64,000 nt of DNA, taken from assembly GCF_030504545.1 (NCBI RefSeq), contig NZ_JAUKWP010000005.1, positions 62,001 to 126,000 of the forward strand, given 5' to 3'. The stretch's first letter is position 1, and every line of letters begins with the position of its first letter. The DNA comes from Lactobacillus sp. YT155 (GTDB lineage: Bacteria; Bacillota; Bacilli; Lactobacillales; Lactobacillaceae). The notes beneath the pieces were generated by a model. That model saw only the letters and a program-made list of their open reading frames with translations, did not search any database and had not been told where the DNA came from. A program made the translations under genes and the position numbers. This document shows positions 36,527-44,594 of the stretch, piece after piece.

Positions 36527-37837
36527 TTAATTATTGGTTATCCAGAAGAATAAGATAAAGATTAAAGCTAGTGCATAAACCAATGGATGAACTTCTTTTC
36601 CACGTTTTGCAGTAATCATTGTAATTGGGTAGAAAATGAAACCAATAGCAATACCATCTGAGATTGAATATGTTAGTGGCATTGTTACTAATGTCATAAA
36701 TGCAGGAATTGCAATTTCTAATTTGTCCCAATTAATTTCTTTAAGTGAAGTTGCCATCAATACTCCAACAACAATCAAGGCTGGAGCAGTCACATTACTG
36801 GTAATGATTGATAGTAATGGAGAGAAAAATAAACTCAAAACAAACAAAATCGAAACAATAACTGAAGTAAATCCAGATCTACCACCAACGGCAATACCAG
36901 ATGAAGCTTCAACGTATGCTGATGTTGGTGAAGTTCCTAATAAAGAACCAACCATCATTGTTGTTGAGTCAGCAGCTAACGCACTTCCTACTCGAGGTAA
37001 TTCATTATTCTTCATGAATCCACCTTGTTGAGCAAGAGCAACCAAAGTTCCTGCGGTATCAAAGAACGTTACCATTAAGAATGTTAAGACTACCATCCAC
37101 ATCTGGATACTATTGAAGTCACCTAAATGTTGTGGAGCCACCATAAATGTTGGTTTTAAACTAGGCATACTTGAAATAATTTTTGTTGGTAAAGGAATCA
37201 ATTGTGTCACTATTCCAACAATTGTAGTTCCAACCATCCCAATAAAAACTGAACCTGGAACTTTCTTTACCATTAAAATAACTGTTACAAAAATTCCAAA
37301 AATTGTTAGCCAAGTTGTTCCTACTCTTAATGAACCTAATCCAACTAATGTGGAAGGATTATCAACAATCAATCCACCTTCTTGTAAACCTAGAAAGGCA
37401 ATGAACAGACCAATTCCGGCCGCAATAGCTAACTTCATATCTTGGGGAATAGCATTAATAATTGCTTCACGAACTTTAAATGCTGTGATTAAAATAAAAA
37501 TAATTGAAGCTAGAAAGACACCCGCTAAAGCTGTTTTCCATGACACTCCCATTCCTTTAACAACTGTAAAGGTGAAAAAGGCATTAATTCCTAGTCCTGG
37601 TGCAACTGTAAAAGGATATTTTGCAACTACACCCATAATCATACATCCAAGTGCTGTAGTAAGAGCAGTGGCAGAGAAAACTGCACCTTTATCCATACCT
37701 GAAGCACCTAAAACATTAGGATTAACAAACAAAATATAAGCCATAGAAACAAAGGTCGTAATACCCGCAATAATTTCAGTTCTAAAGTTTGTTTTCAATT
37801 CTTTAAAATTGAAAAATTGTTCGATTTTTTCTGTCAT
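36527..37837 (-). CDS. NCS2 family purine permease (AzgA/PbuG-like)
   Basis: Start at ATG 37837, ten bases after GAGAGG; the TTG reading at 37855 overlaps the SD. The 436-residue, multi-TM protein begins TEKIEQFFNFKELKTNFRTE and has GITTFVSMAYILFVNP, FFDTAGTLVAL and GTSPTSAYVEASSGIAVGG, all AzgA-branch signatures for adenine, guanine or hypoxanthine uptake. A PurR box pair sits just upstream of its promoter, consistent with purine repression. Confidence 0.92.
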   Translation of the reverse strand: MTEKIEQFFNFKELKTNFRTEIIAGITTFVSMAYILFVNPNVLGASGMDKGAVFSATALTTALGCMIMGVVAKYPFTVAPGLGINAFFTFTVVKGMGVSWKTALAGVFLASIIFILITAFKVREAIINAIPQDMKLAIAAGIGLFIAFLGLQEGGLIVDNPSTLVGLGSLRVGTTWLTIFGIFVTVILMVKKVPGSVFIGMVGTTIVGIVTQLIPLPTKIISSMPSLKPTFMVAPQHLGDFNSIQMWMVVLTFLMVTFFDTAGTLVALAQQGGFMKNNELPRVGSALAADSTTMMVGSLLGTSPTSAYVEASSGIAVGGRSGFTSVIVSILFVLSLFFSPLLSIITSNVTAPALIVVGVLMATSLKEINWDKLEIAIPAFMTLVTMPLTYSISDGIAIGFIFYPITMITAKRGKEVHPLVYALALIFILFFWITNN

Positions 37838-37886
37838 TAGTTTAATACCTCTCAAAATAGTTCGTCTTTTTTAAAAGAACAAGTTT

Positions 37887-37914
37887 ATTATATCTAATTA
37901 TACAAATAAATCAA
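37887..37914 (-). promoter_or_regulatory. Promoter of the purine permease gene
   Basis: Minus strand: -35 TTGATT (37909-37914), 16-bp spacer, -10 TATAAT (37887-37892), just downstream of the PurBox pair. The ~50-nt leader holds no purine riboswitch fold. Confidence 0.6.
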
Positions 37915-37918
37915 GTTA

Positions 37919-37950
37919 AAAATCGAACTATCAAATCTAAACGTTCGTGT
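37919..37950. promoter_or_regulatory. PurR PurBox pair
   Basis: AAAATCGAACTAT at 37919-37931 matches AWWWCCGAACWWT with one mismatch; the inverted partner core TTCG is at 37944-37947. The cores CGAA and TTCG are 16 bp apart, the spacing of Bacillus PurR operators. It lies upstream of the permease promoter and also near the DUF1002 gene. Confidence 0.6.
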
Positions 37951-38035
37951 TTTACTACTTTATTAATTTATGTTTAGATTTAGGTCCTCCAAAGATTTAC
38001 CCTGTTATTATTTAACATACGGAGGCACAAGACAT

Positions 38036-38971
38036 ATGAAAAAAACGCAAACACTTATAATTACTTTAATCACATTATTAATAGGTATCTTTTCTTACAG
38101 TCAGGTAAACGCTGCAGAACTAGACTCTCCAGTTATGACTTTAGGAAGTTCACTTACACAAAATCAGCGCCAAGGAACTATTGACACTTTATCTGCCAAA
38201 ATCAAAGGAGAAAACTATTCCACCATCACCGTTACTGGTGATAACCTGGTTAAATATTTGAATCCTTCTGGTTCTAATTTCACTTCTGCCTCTGGCGTAT
38301 GGTCTTCAGCTTTAATTGTTCCCGCTAACTCTGGTTCAGGAATAAATGTGACGATTTTGAATTACAATGGTAACAAAACAATTACCACAATTACCGAAAA
38401 TCAATATCGAAATGCTGCCTTGACTGCTGGAATTTCTGATGCCAATATCTATGTCACTTCAGCTACTCCAATCGATGGATCTGGTGCCTTAGCCGGTATT
38501 TATAGCGCTTATTCAAAGAATGGCGAGAGTTTAAATCAAAGTCAAGTTACCGCTGCTCAAGATGAAATGAATACACTTAGCGAAATTAATCAAGAAAACA
38601 AAGGTAAAGATGGCTATACAGACCAACAATTGAACAACGCTATTGCTGGTGCAAAAAGTGACATGGCTGACAAAGGACCTAATATTACCGTTAATGAAAT
38701 CACCAACATCGTTAATACCCAAATAAATAACAATGGTCTTCAAGACAGCATCACTACCGAGCAACGTCAACAAATCATCACCGTTCTAACCAAAGTCCGG
38801 GATTCTGGAGCACTCAAAAATAGTAATTTCAAGGACCAAGCAAAAAAACTTAGCAATGATATTCAAAAATCTGCTGCTAATATTTTCGACAAGTTAAACA
38901 CTAAAGAAAATCGAAATTTCCTACAGAAACTTTGGGATAATGTAGTTTCCTTCTTTACAAACTTATTCTAA
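38036..38971 (+). CDS. Secreted DUF1002 family protein
   Basis: Start at ATG 38036, ten bases after GGAGG. The 311-residue product has a typical signal peptide (about 1-27, cleavage after VNA), followed by the DUF1002 region (MTLGSSLTQNQRQGTIDTL, STITVTGDNLVKYL, SSALIVPANSGSGINVTI) and a helical C-terminus that ends in an amphipathic WDNVVSFFTNLF. Extracellular, perhaps envelope-associated; function unknown. Divergent from the purine permease gene. Confidence 0.82.
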   Translation: MKKTQTLIITLITLLIGIFSYSQVNAAELDSPVMTLGSSLTQNQRQGTIDTLSAKIKGENYSTITVTGDNLVKYLNPSGSNFTSASGVWSSALIVPANSGSGINVTILNYNGNKTITTITENQYRNAALTAGISDANIYVTSATPIDGSGALAGIYSAYSKNGESLNQSQVTAAQDEMNTLSEINQENKGKDGYTDQQLNNAIAGAKSDMADKGPNITVNEITNIVNTQINNNGLQDSITTEQRQQIITVLTKVRDSGALKNSNFKDQAKKLSNDIQKSAANIFDKLNTKENRNFLQKLWDNVVSFFTNLF

Positions 38972-39002
38972 AAAAACCACCTTATAATAAGGTGGTTTTT
39001 TT
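38970..39002. terminator. Bidirectional terminator
   Basis: AACCACCTTAT/ATAAGGTGGTT stem with flanking A/T tracts, shared by the DUF1002 gene and rnhA. Confidence 0.9.
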
Positions 39003-39648
39003 ACATTTTATCCATTGTTTCATTTAATAATTGATCAACAAGATTGTTGCCTTCATTTTCTGCATGTCCTTTAGTCCAAGTTATCTGCAGTTTATTAAAC
39101 TTAGGTAATAGTTGATCTAACTGTTGCCACAATTCGACGTTTGCTGGAATTGAGCCATCGGCTTTTTTCCAGTTACGATTCTTCCAGCCGTTCAACCATC
39201 CTTGTGTGATTGCGTTGATTAAATACTTAGAATCAGAAATAACCGCAATTTCAGTCCCCTGTTTCCCTAACGAAATTAATCTTTGAAGTGACTGAATTAA
39301 GGCAGTTAGTTCCATTTTATTATTGGTTGCCCCGAATTCACCTTTGGAATCAGAATATCTCTGACCATGATCTTGAATTAAATAAGCCCAAGCTGCCTTG
39401 TCATTATTTTTGACATGTCCACCAGCCACGTTCCCAGTATTTCTTGAACCACCATCTGTAAAAACTAGCACGGCATCATCAGAAATTGCTGGTTGTTTCT
39501 TTTGCCCTTCAATAAAATCTCTGGCAGCATCTTCGGTGGTAAATCCTTTATAAACCGCTCCAGAAAAACCATCAATTTGTTTCTTTGCTTCAGGCCAGTT
39601 GGTATAAATGCCAGGCTTGCGACCTTTTTTTATTGCGTAATATTTCAC
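39001..39648 (-). CDS. rnhA: Ribonuclease H with N-terminal hybrid-binding domain
   Basis: Degrades RNA in RNA-DNA hybrids. Start is GTG 39648, eight bases after AGAGG; GTG 39657 overlaps the SD. The 215 residues contain an N-terminal hybrid-binding (viroplasmin-like) domain, KYYAIKKGRKPGIYTNWPEA, and an RNase HI domain with active-site residues in VFTDGGSR, NKMELTAL, VISDSKYL and the final Asp in GNNLVDQL. Type I arrangement as in eukaryotic RNase H1 and several Firmicutes. Confidence 0.94.
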   Translation of the reverse strand: MKYYAIKKGRKPGIYTNWPEAKKQIDGFSGAVYKGFTTEDAARDFIEGQKKQPAISDDAVLVFTDGGSRNTGNVAGGHVKNNDKAAWAYLIQDHGQRYSDSKGEFGATNNKMELTALIQSLQRLISLGKQGTEIAVISDSKYLINAITQGWLNGWKNRNWKKADGSIPANVELWQQLDQLLPKFNKLQITWTKGHAENEGNNLVDQLLNETMDKM

Positions 39649-39716
39649 ATTATTCACCTCTACGTGTTAAAAGTATTATAATATAGAGATTAGAAAATAA
39701 ATAGGATTGAAAGAAT

Positions 39717-40520
39717 TTGAATAAGAAAACACAAACCGCTGATATTCCTAATCGACAAAAAAACTTGGTGTCCGATCAAATACCAACTTTATTTGTGCAT
39801 GGTTTCCGCGGTGGTGACTACACTACCGAAAAAATGGTGATCGCTTCTTTAGGTAAAACTGGTGCTGATGATTTCTTGAAAGTAAAAGTTAGTCGCTTCG
39901 GTCGCATTACTTACGAAGGTACTTGGACTAACAATAAATACCCATTGGTTCAGATCGTCTTTCAAGATAAATTTACTATTTCACAGATTATGTCGCACTG
40001 GATAGTAGAAGTTCTAAAAGATCTAACTAAGAATTTTGCTTTTGAAAAATACTATGCCGTGGGTCATTCTCTGGGCGCAGTTGCCTTAACCTTAGCCGAA
40101 ATTAGTGTGAGCACAAAATTCTACTTACCAAAAATCGACAAACTTGTTTTAATCGCCGGTCCTTTCGCTGGTGTGATTGGTTTGGGCGATTTACCAAACA
40201 TTAATCACTTGAACGAAAAAGGACGTCCAGTATTTATGGGATTCACTTTTGTTCAATTGATGTTGACCAAGAAAAAATTTCCTAAAGATGTCGATGTTAT
40301 CAATATCTACGGTAATGTTAATGATTTTTCCAATTCGGATAAATACGTCTCAGTAACCTCCGCCCGTTCAATTTCATATATTCTAAAAGACCATGTTCGT
40401 TCTTTTGAAGAATATGAGGTTTTAGGCAATCGTGGTGAACATTCTCAAATGCACGACGATGGCGAAATTTTAACAGCTATGACTCAATTCTTGTTTAAGG
40501 ATGGTGATAACAATGGCTGA
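39717..40520 (+). CDS. Alpha/beta hydrolase, DUF915 family
   Basis: The 267 residues begin without a signal peptide; TLFVHGFRGGDYTTEKM, nucleophile elbow VGHSLGAV, and C-terminal GEHSQMHDD give Ser, oxyanion and His positions of the DUF915 lipase-like family. Start is TTG 39717, nine bases after AGGA. It overlaps the next gene by 8 bp and begins a four-gene run through cls. Confidence 0.82.
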   Translation: MNKKTQTADIPNRQKNLVSDQIPTLFVHGFRGGDYTTEKMVIASLGKTGADDFLKVKVSRFGRITYEGTWTNNKYPLVQIVFQDKFTISQIMSHWIVEVLKDLTKNFAFEKYYAVGHSLGAVALTLAEISVSTKFYLPKIDKLVLIAGPFAGVIGLGDLPNINHLNEKGRPVFMGFTFVQLMLTKKKFPKDVDVINIYGNVNDFSNSDKYVSVTSARSISYILKDHVRSFEEYEVLGNRGEHSQMHDDGEILTAMTQFLFKDGDNNG

Positions 40521-40941
40521 GTTTTCTTATCTACGTCCATTAATTACTGAACATTTCATTTTTGATTTTCCAGCTCATTTTTCTATTAAACAGATTAGCG
40601 ACTTTACTCAAGGCAATTATGACGAAGTAACTGAAAAATCCAATCTATTAATGCAAGAAATCATGAGTGGTGAAATTTGTCACTGGTACATTGAAGAAAA
40701 GAACTCTAATCAAATAATTGGTGCGGTTTCTTATAATTTCGCTAATACTCAATTAGTAGTGAAGCTAGATGAAAGTTTAGACCAGCGGTTTCTATCAGAA
40801 ATTGCTCAGCGAATTGCTCAGATCTGTTATACCAATTTGAAATTAACCACTTTTTCAATTAATCCCGACGCGAACGTTTTAATTTGCCATGAACTAGAAA
40901 CTTACTATAATATGGTAAACAAGAAATTTACTTTAAAATAA
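40513..40941 (+). CDS. Hypothetical protein, GNAT-like pattern
   Basis: Start at ATG 40513, eleven bases after AAGGA; it overlaps the hydrolase gene. The 142 residues open with RPLITEHFIFDFP and contain HWYIEEKNSNQIIGAVSYNF, a pattern reminiscent of the N-terminal half of a GNAT acetyltransferase, but the acetyl-CoA loop is not evident. It may be a degenerate member. Coupled to the hydrolase gene. Confidence 0.5.
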   Translation: MAEFSYLRPLITEHFIFDFPAHFSIKQISDFTQGNYDEVTEKSNLLMQEIMSGEICHWYIEEKNSNQIIGAVSYNFANTQLVVKLDESLDQRFLSEIAQRIAQICYTNLKLTTFSINPDANVLICHELETYYNMVNKKFTLK

Positions 40942-40953
40942 AGAGGTAACTAA

Positions 40954-41649
40954 ATGTATTATGGTTTCGGTTTTGACTGGACATTTATCTTAGTAATTAT
41001 TGGTGCGGTAATTGCCGGACTAGCTCAGATGAACGTTACAGCAACCTTTAACAGATATAACAAAATCAATAGTAGAAATAACGTCACTGCCGCACAAGCG
41101 GCCCAAGCTATCATGGATGACGCAGGATTAAACAATGTCAGAGTTAATCATATTCAAGGTGACCTAACAGATAATTACAATCCTTCTGACAAAACCTTGA
41201 ACTTATCCGATTCTTCATATGAATCGACTTCAATTGCTGCTATTGGTGTAGCTGCTCACGAAGTTGGCCATGCAATTCAAGATCAAAAAGGCTACTGGCC
41301 AATGAAACTTCGTTCCATGTTTGTGCCTTTAGTTAACTTGGGGTCAACGGCAGCATTCCCGATTATTATTTTGGGTGTTGTCTTGGGAATGAACTACACT
41401 TTAATCCATATTGGGATTTATCTTTTCTCACTAATCCTGATTTTCCAAATTATCACTTTACCAGTTGAATTCAATGCTTCGATGCGTGCCGTTAATATCT
41501 TGACCACTGGCAATATCTTGTCACAAGACGAATTACCAGCCGTCAAAAAGGTACTTTTCGCCGCTGCTTTAACTTATGTTGCTGCAGTTTTATCAACCGC
41601 GTTACAATTCCTACGTCTAGTCCTTTTATTTGGAAATCGACGTGACTAG
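40954..41649 (+). CDS. YugP-like membrane zinc metallopeptidase
   Basis: The 231-residue protein has an N-terminal TM segment (about 8-28), the zinc motif AAHEVGHAIQDQ (His102/His106) and two or three further TM segments (about 120-165, 200-225); ELPAVKKVLFAAALTYVAAV near the end is a family hallmark (Zn-dependent protease PF04298-type). Function unknown. SD AGAGG precedes the ATG. Confidence 0.9.
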   Translation: MYYGFGFDWTFILVIIGAVIAGLAQMNVTATFNRYNKINSRNNVTAAQAAQAIMDDAGLNNVRVNHIQGDLTDNYNPSDKTLNLSDSSYESTSIAAIGVAAHEVGHAIQDQKGYWPMKLRSMFVPLVNLGSTAAFPIIILGVVLGMNYTLIHIGIYLFSLILIFQIITLPVEFNASMRAVNILTTGNILSQDELPAVKKVLFAAALTYVAAVLSTALQFLRLVLLFGNRRD

Positions 41650-41663
41650 ATTTTTATCAATCA

Positions 41664-41701
41664 AAACAGTAAACTAGCTATAATAGTTTACTGTTTTTTT
41701 A
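41664..41701 (+). terminator. Terminator between the YugP-like gene and cls
   Basis: AAACAGTAAACT/AGTTTACTGTTT stem with T tract, ending directly before the SD of cls. Its loop contains TATAAT, which could act as a -10 for cls. Confidence 0.7.
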
Positions 41702-41712
41702 AGGACAAATTC

Positions 41713-43182
41713 ATGTTAGTTAATAATATTATTTTAATCGCTGTCATTTTGATACTTATCGCCAATACAGTTGGTGCGATTGCAACCGTCTTTCACCGTC
41801 CCCGTAGTATTTCATCTATCTTGGCGTGGTTACTCGTACTTTTCTTCTTACCGATTATCGGCTTTTTAATCTACGCTTTTTTTGGTCGTGGTTTAGCAGA
41901 AGAAAAATTATTTACTATTTCTAATCAAGATCACGTCGGATTACACACACTTGATGAAATTATTAAGCAGAACAACAAAAAACCGTCTACTCCACCAGCT
42001 GACGATACTGCTCCAAAGTGTTCAAAGGTCGTTAATTATTACAACAAAACTAACGAATCACCTCTAACTCGTCACAATGACGTCCAATTATACACAGATG
42101 GTCAAGAAAAATTTGACGCACTTTTTGAAGATATCAAAAACGCCAAAGAATCGATTCACGTTGAATATTACACTATTTATAACGATGAAATCGGTAATAA
42201 ATTGATGTCACTCTTAGCTCAAAAAGCTCAAGAAGGATTAGAAGTCAGAGTCTTATACGACGCTTGGGGCTCGGGAAAATTCAATTTTTCTTGGTTTAAG
42301 AAATATGAAAAAATGGGTGTGTTGGTAACTTCTTTCATCACCAGTCGTAATCCAATTGCTAAAGCTCGATTGAACTATCATCTCCATAGAAAAATTGTGG
42401 TAATTGATGGCATTTATGGCTGGATTGGTGGCTTCAATGTTGGCGACCAATACTTAAACGAAACCAAAAAATTTGGATATTGGCGTGATACTCACGCTCG
42501 AATTTATGGAACAGCAGTCTTCTTGATGCAAGAACGTTTTATTATGGACTGGAATGCTTCGATTAGAAACCAACGCAACAAAATTTCCTTTGATCCAAAA
42601 TACTTCCCAAGTGAAAAAATACCTTACGAACAAACTACTCGTGCGCAAATAGTCAGTGACGGACCAGACCACGAAGCAGAAATTCTTAAGGGTGGCTTCA
42701 TCAGTATGATTTTGAATGCCAAAAAGCATATCTACATTCAAACACCCTACTTGGTGCCTGACGATTCAATGATTGATGCATTGAGTATCGCTGCTGCCTC
42801 CGGTGTTAAAATCAGCATTATGATTCCTGATCGACCAGATCACATGTTCATTTATCGAGCAACTCAATACTATGCTAACTTCTTAACCAAACGTGGGATT
42901 AAAGTCTATAACTATGACAAAGGCTTCTTACATGCCAAAACTGCCGTTTTTGACGACGAAATTGCGGTTGTTGGTTCAATGAATCATGACTTTAGAAGCT
43001 ATAGTTTGAACTTCGAGGCTAATGCCTATTTCTATAACACTAAATTAGCAAACCAATTAAAAGATATTTTTGAAGAAGATGTTAAAAATTCAACTCTAAT
43101 TACCGAAGAAACAATCAAACAACAAAGCACTTGGTTAAAATTCAAGCAATACTTCTCAAGATTATTATCACCAATTCTATAA
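41713..43182 (+). CDS. cls: Cardiolipin synthase
   Basis: Condenses phosphatidylglycerol to cardiolipin at the membrane. The 489 residues have two N-terminal TM helices (about 4-24, 37-57) and two PLD HKD motifs: HLHRKIVVIDG (about 220) and HAKTAVFDD (about 406), each followed by the GSMN/GGFN block. Length and order match bacterial Cls. SD AAGGA lies before the ATG. Confidence 0.95.
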   Translation: MLVNNIILIAVILILIANTVGAIATVFHRPRSISSILAWLLVLFFLPIIGFLIYAFFGRGLAEEKLFTISNQDHVGLHTLDEIIKQNNKKPSTPPADDTAPKCSKVVNYYNKTNESPLTRHNDVQLYTDGQEKFDALFEDIKNAKESIHVEYYTIYNDEIGNKLMSLLAQKAQEGLEVRVLYDAWGSGKFNFSWFKKYEKMGVLVTSFITSRNPIAKARLNYHLHRKIVVIDGIYGWIGGFNVGDQYLNETKKFGYWRDTHARIYGTAVFLMQERFIMDWNASIRNQRNKISFDPKYFPSEKIPYEQTTRAQIVSDGPDHEAEILKGGFISMILNAKKHIYIQTPYLVPDDSMIDALSIAAASGVKISIMIPDRPDHMFIYRATQYYANFLTKRGIKVYNYDKGFLHAKTAVFDDEIAVVGSMNHDFRSYSLNFEANAYFYNTKLANQLKDIFEEDVKNSTLITEETIKQQSTWLKFKQYFSRLLSPIL

Positions 43183-43184
43183 AC

Positions 43185-43214
43185 AAAAAGACCGCCAGAT
43201 TGGCGGTCTTTTTT
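43185..43214. terminator. Bidirectional terminator
   Basis: AAGACCGCCA/TGGCGGTCTT stem with loop GAT; closes cls and the MgtC-type gene. Confidence 0.9.
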
Positions 43215-43914
43215 ATACAGACACCATGCGAATGGTATCAATATTCTTATTCAATGAAATATCTTCAACAATATCGGCATATTTCATTCCCTGAGGAATT
43301 TCTATTCGATAAATGTTGGTATAAATTTTTTGTTGATTATCTTGGTTAACCGTAAAATCGACATCCCTAACTTTAATATGATGTTGATCAAAGTAATCCT
43401 GAATGAATTCCTTCGTTTCTATTTTATGATGATATTTAATTTCAATTTTTTTCAATTGATTAATATGAATAATCTTCTTCAAGAACACTAAAATTAGAAT
43501 TACAAAGACTGAACTGATAACTCCAATTTCATAGTATCCCATTCCGATTGCCAAACCAATTCCAGCAGTTGCCCACAATGAAGCAGCTGTTGTTAGTCCC
43601 ATGATTTTGCGGCGATTGACAATAATTGTTCCTGCACCTAGAAAACCAATTCCACTGACTACTTGAGCAATCAAACGAGTCAAATCAGCACGAATAGTTG
43701 TTGCTAAATGCATATTGGCTTTAGCAAATTCAATTGTTTGATAACCAATTTCAAGTTGAATCATTGCTACTACACAAGCACCTAAACACACTAAAATATG
43801 CGTTCTGATTCCTGCAGGGCGATTTTTGTACTCACGATCGGACCCGATTATTCCCGCAACAACCGTTGCCAATAATAGACGAATTAATATATCTGTTGTT
43901 GTTACTTCAAACAA
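43213..43914 (-). CDS. MgtC/SapB family protein
   Basis: The 233 residues contain four to five TM segments (about 5-145) with GIIGSDREYKNRPAGIRTH, GIGFLGAGTIIVNRR and LTTAASLWATAGIGLAIG, the MgtC signatures, plus a C-terminal ACT-like domain. MgtC proteins affect Mg2+ and ATPase homeostasis and acid or intracellular survival. Start is TTG 43914, seven bases after GGAGG. Confidence 0.92.
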   Translation of the reverse strand: MFEVTTTDILIRLLLATVVAGIIGSDREYKNRPAGIRTHILVCLGACVVAMIQLEIGYQTIEFAKANMHLATTIRADLTRLIAQVVSGIGFLGAGTIIVNRRKIMGLTTAASLWATAGIGLAIGMGYYEIGVISSVFVILILVFLKKIIHINQLKKIEIKYHHKIETKEFIQDYFDQHHIKVRDVDFTVNQDNQQKIYTNIYRIEIPQGMKYADIVEDISLNKNIDTIRMVSV

Positions 43915-43937
43915 ACTATCTCCTCCCTTATTACTTA

Positions 43938-43969
43938 ATAAAAAAAGCCTGATTAGATAAATTCAGGCT
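43938..43969 (-). terminator. Terminator of the gene at 43972
   Basis: AGCCTGA/TCAGGCT stem, ten-base loop, minus-strand T tract. Confidence 0.8.
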
Positions 43970-43971
43970 GA

Positions 43972-44442
43972 TTATTGAACACTACCAATTTCAATCTCGG
44001 TCGAATCGTTGATATGTTTTTCCAATTCTTGTTTGATAACATTAAGTTCATTATTAAAAATCATTTGAACTGATTGACGAGTAGTTAAATTAAAAATTGC
44101 TACTACTCGATTCTTTTCACCTAAGTTCACGGGAATCAACGTAATGTGAGCTAATTGTGAATATTTATAAACACTTGAGAAAAAACCGCTATTAACTAGA
44201 CGTTTTTCTCCAATACCACCAACACCATCCATAATTCCAATTGTTAAAAACAACGCAATTAAGACAATGTAGCCGAATGAAAAACTTAATCCAGCGACTA
44301 CCCAACTAGCAAATAGTCCTGAAACAATGATTGGTGTGTATTTGTACCTTGATCTAATGGTTATTTGTGACTGCCAATAAATGTTAAAAATTGCCCCCGT
44401 AACAAAAATAGCATTAGCAATCCAAATAAATAAATTTGTCAT
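43972..44442 (-). CDS. Membrane protein, hypothetical
   Basis: A 156-residue protein with three hydrophobic segments (about 5-25, 38-55, 57-78) and a soluble C-terminus ending STEIEIGSVQ. No family recognised. SD AGAGG lies eight bases before the ATG. It is divergent from mntH, with 152 bp between containing the Mn-type operator candidates. Confidence 0.6.
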   Translation of the reverse strand: MTNLFIWIANAIFVTGAIFNIYWQSQITIRSRYKYTPIIVSGLFASWVVAGLSFSFGYIVLIALFLTIGIMDGVGGIGEKRLVNSGFFSSVYKYSQLAHITLIPVNLGEKNRVVAIFNLTTRQSVQMIFNNELNVIKQELEKHINDSTEIEIGSVQ

Positions 44443-44492
44443 TATTAATACCTCTATTCTAGGTAATAGCTTATCATCAAACGCTTAAAAAG

Positions 44493-44498
44493 TATAAT
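44493..44498 (+). promoter_or_regulatory. Candidate mntH -10 hexamer
   Basis: Perfect TATAAT located 13 bp upstream of the DtxR/MntR-like box; an inverted repeat CTTATCAT/ATGATAAG (44470-44477, 44497-44504) brackets it. The -35 region is not distinct. Confidence 0.4.
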
Positions 44499-44510
44499 GA
44501 TAAGAAAAAG

Positions 44511-44529
44511 TTAAGTTAGCCTAAAAAAA
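44511..44529 (+). promoter_or_regulatory. DtxR/MntR-type operator candidate upstream of mntH
   Basis: TTAAGTTAGCCTAA followed by A residues agrees at 15 of 19 positions with TWAGGTWAGSCTWACCTWA, the DtxR/IdeR-type box that is related to MntR sites in Gram-positive bacteria. It would cover the start region of a transcript from TATAAT at 44493. Confidence 0.45.
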
Positions 44530-44594
44530 TGGTTTTCTTCCTAATCATTATAGTGTACTATATTGTTTAGGATATTGAGGAAAGGACGAAAAGA

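Noticed and set aside
37113-37739. 208-residue plus-strand open frame
   Set aside because: Antisense shadow of the NCS2 purine permease; Pro/Ile/Thr-rich composition typical of reversed membrane-protein codons.
37838-37900. Purine riboswitch in the NCS2 leader
   Set aside because: Leader too short and the conserved three-way junction segments are absent.
44474-44487. Second cre-like site upstream of mntH
   Set aside because: Only about 10 of 14 positions match and the outer positions fail; no reason for catabolite control.
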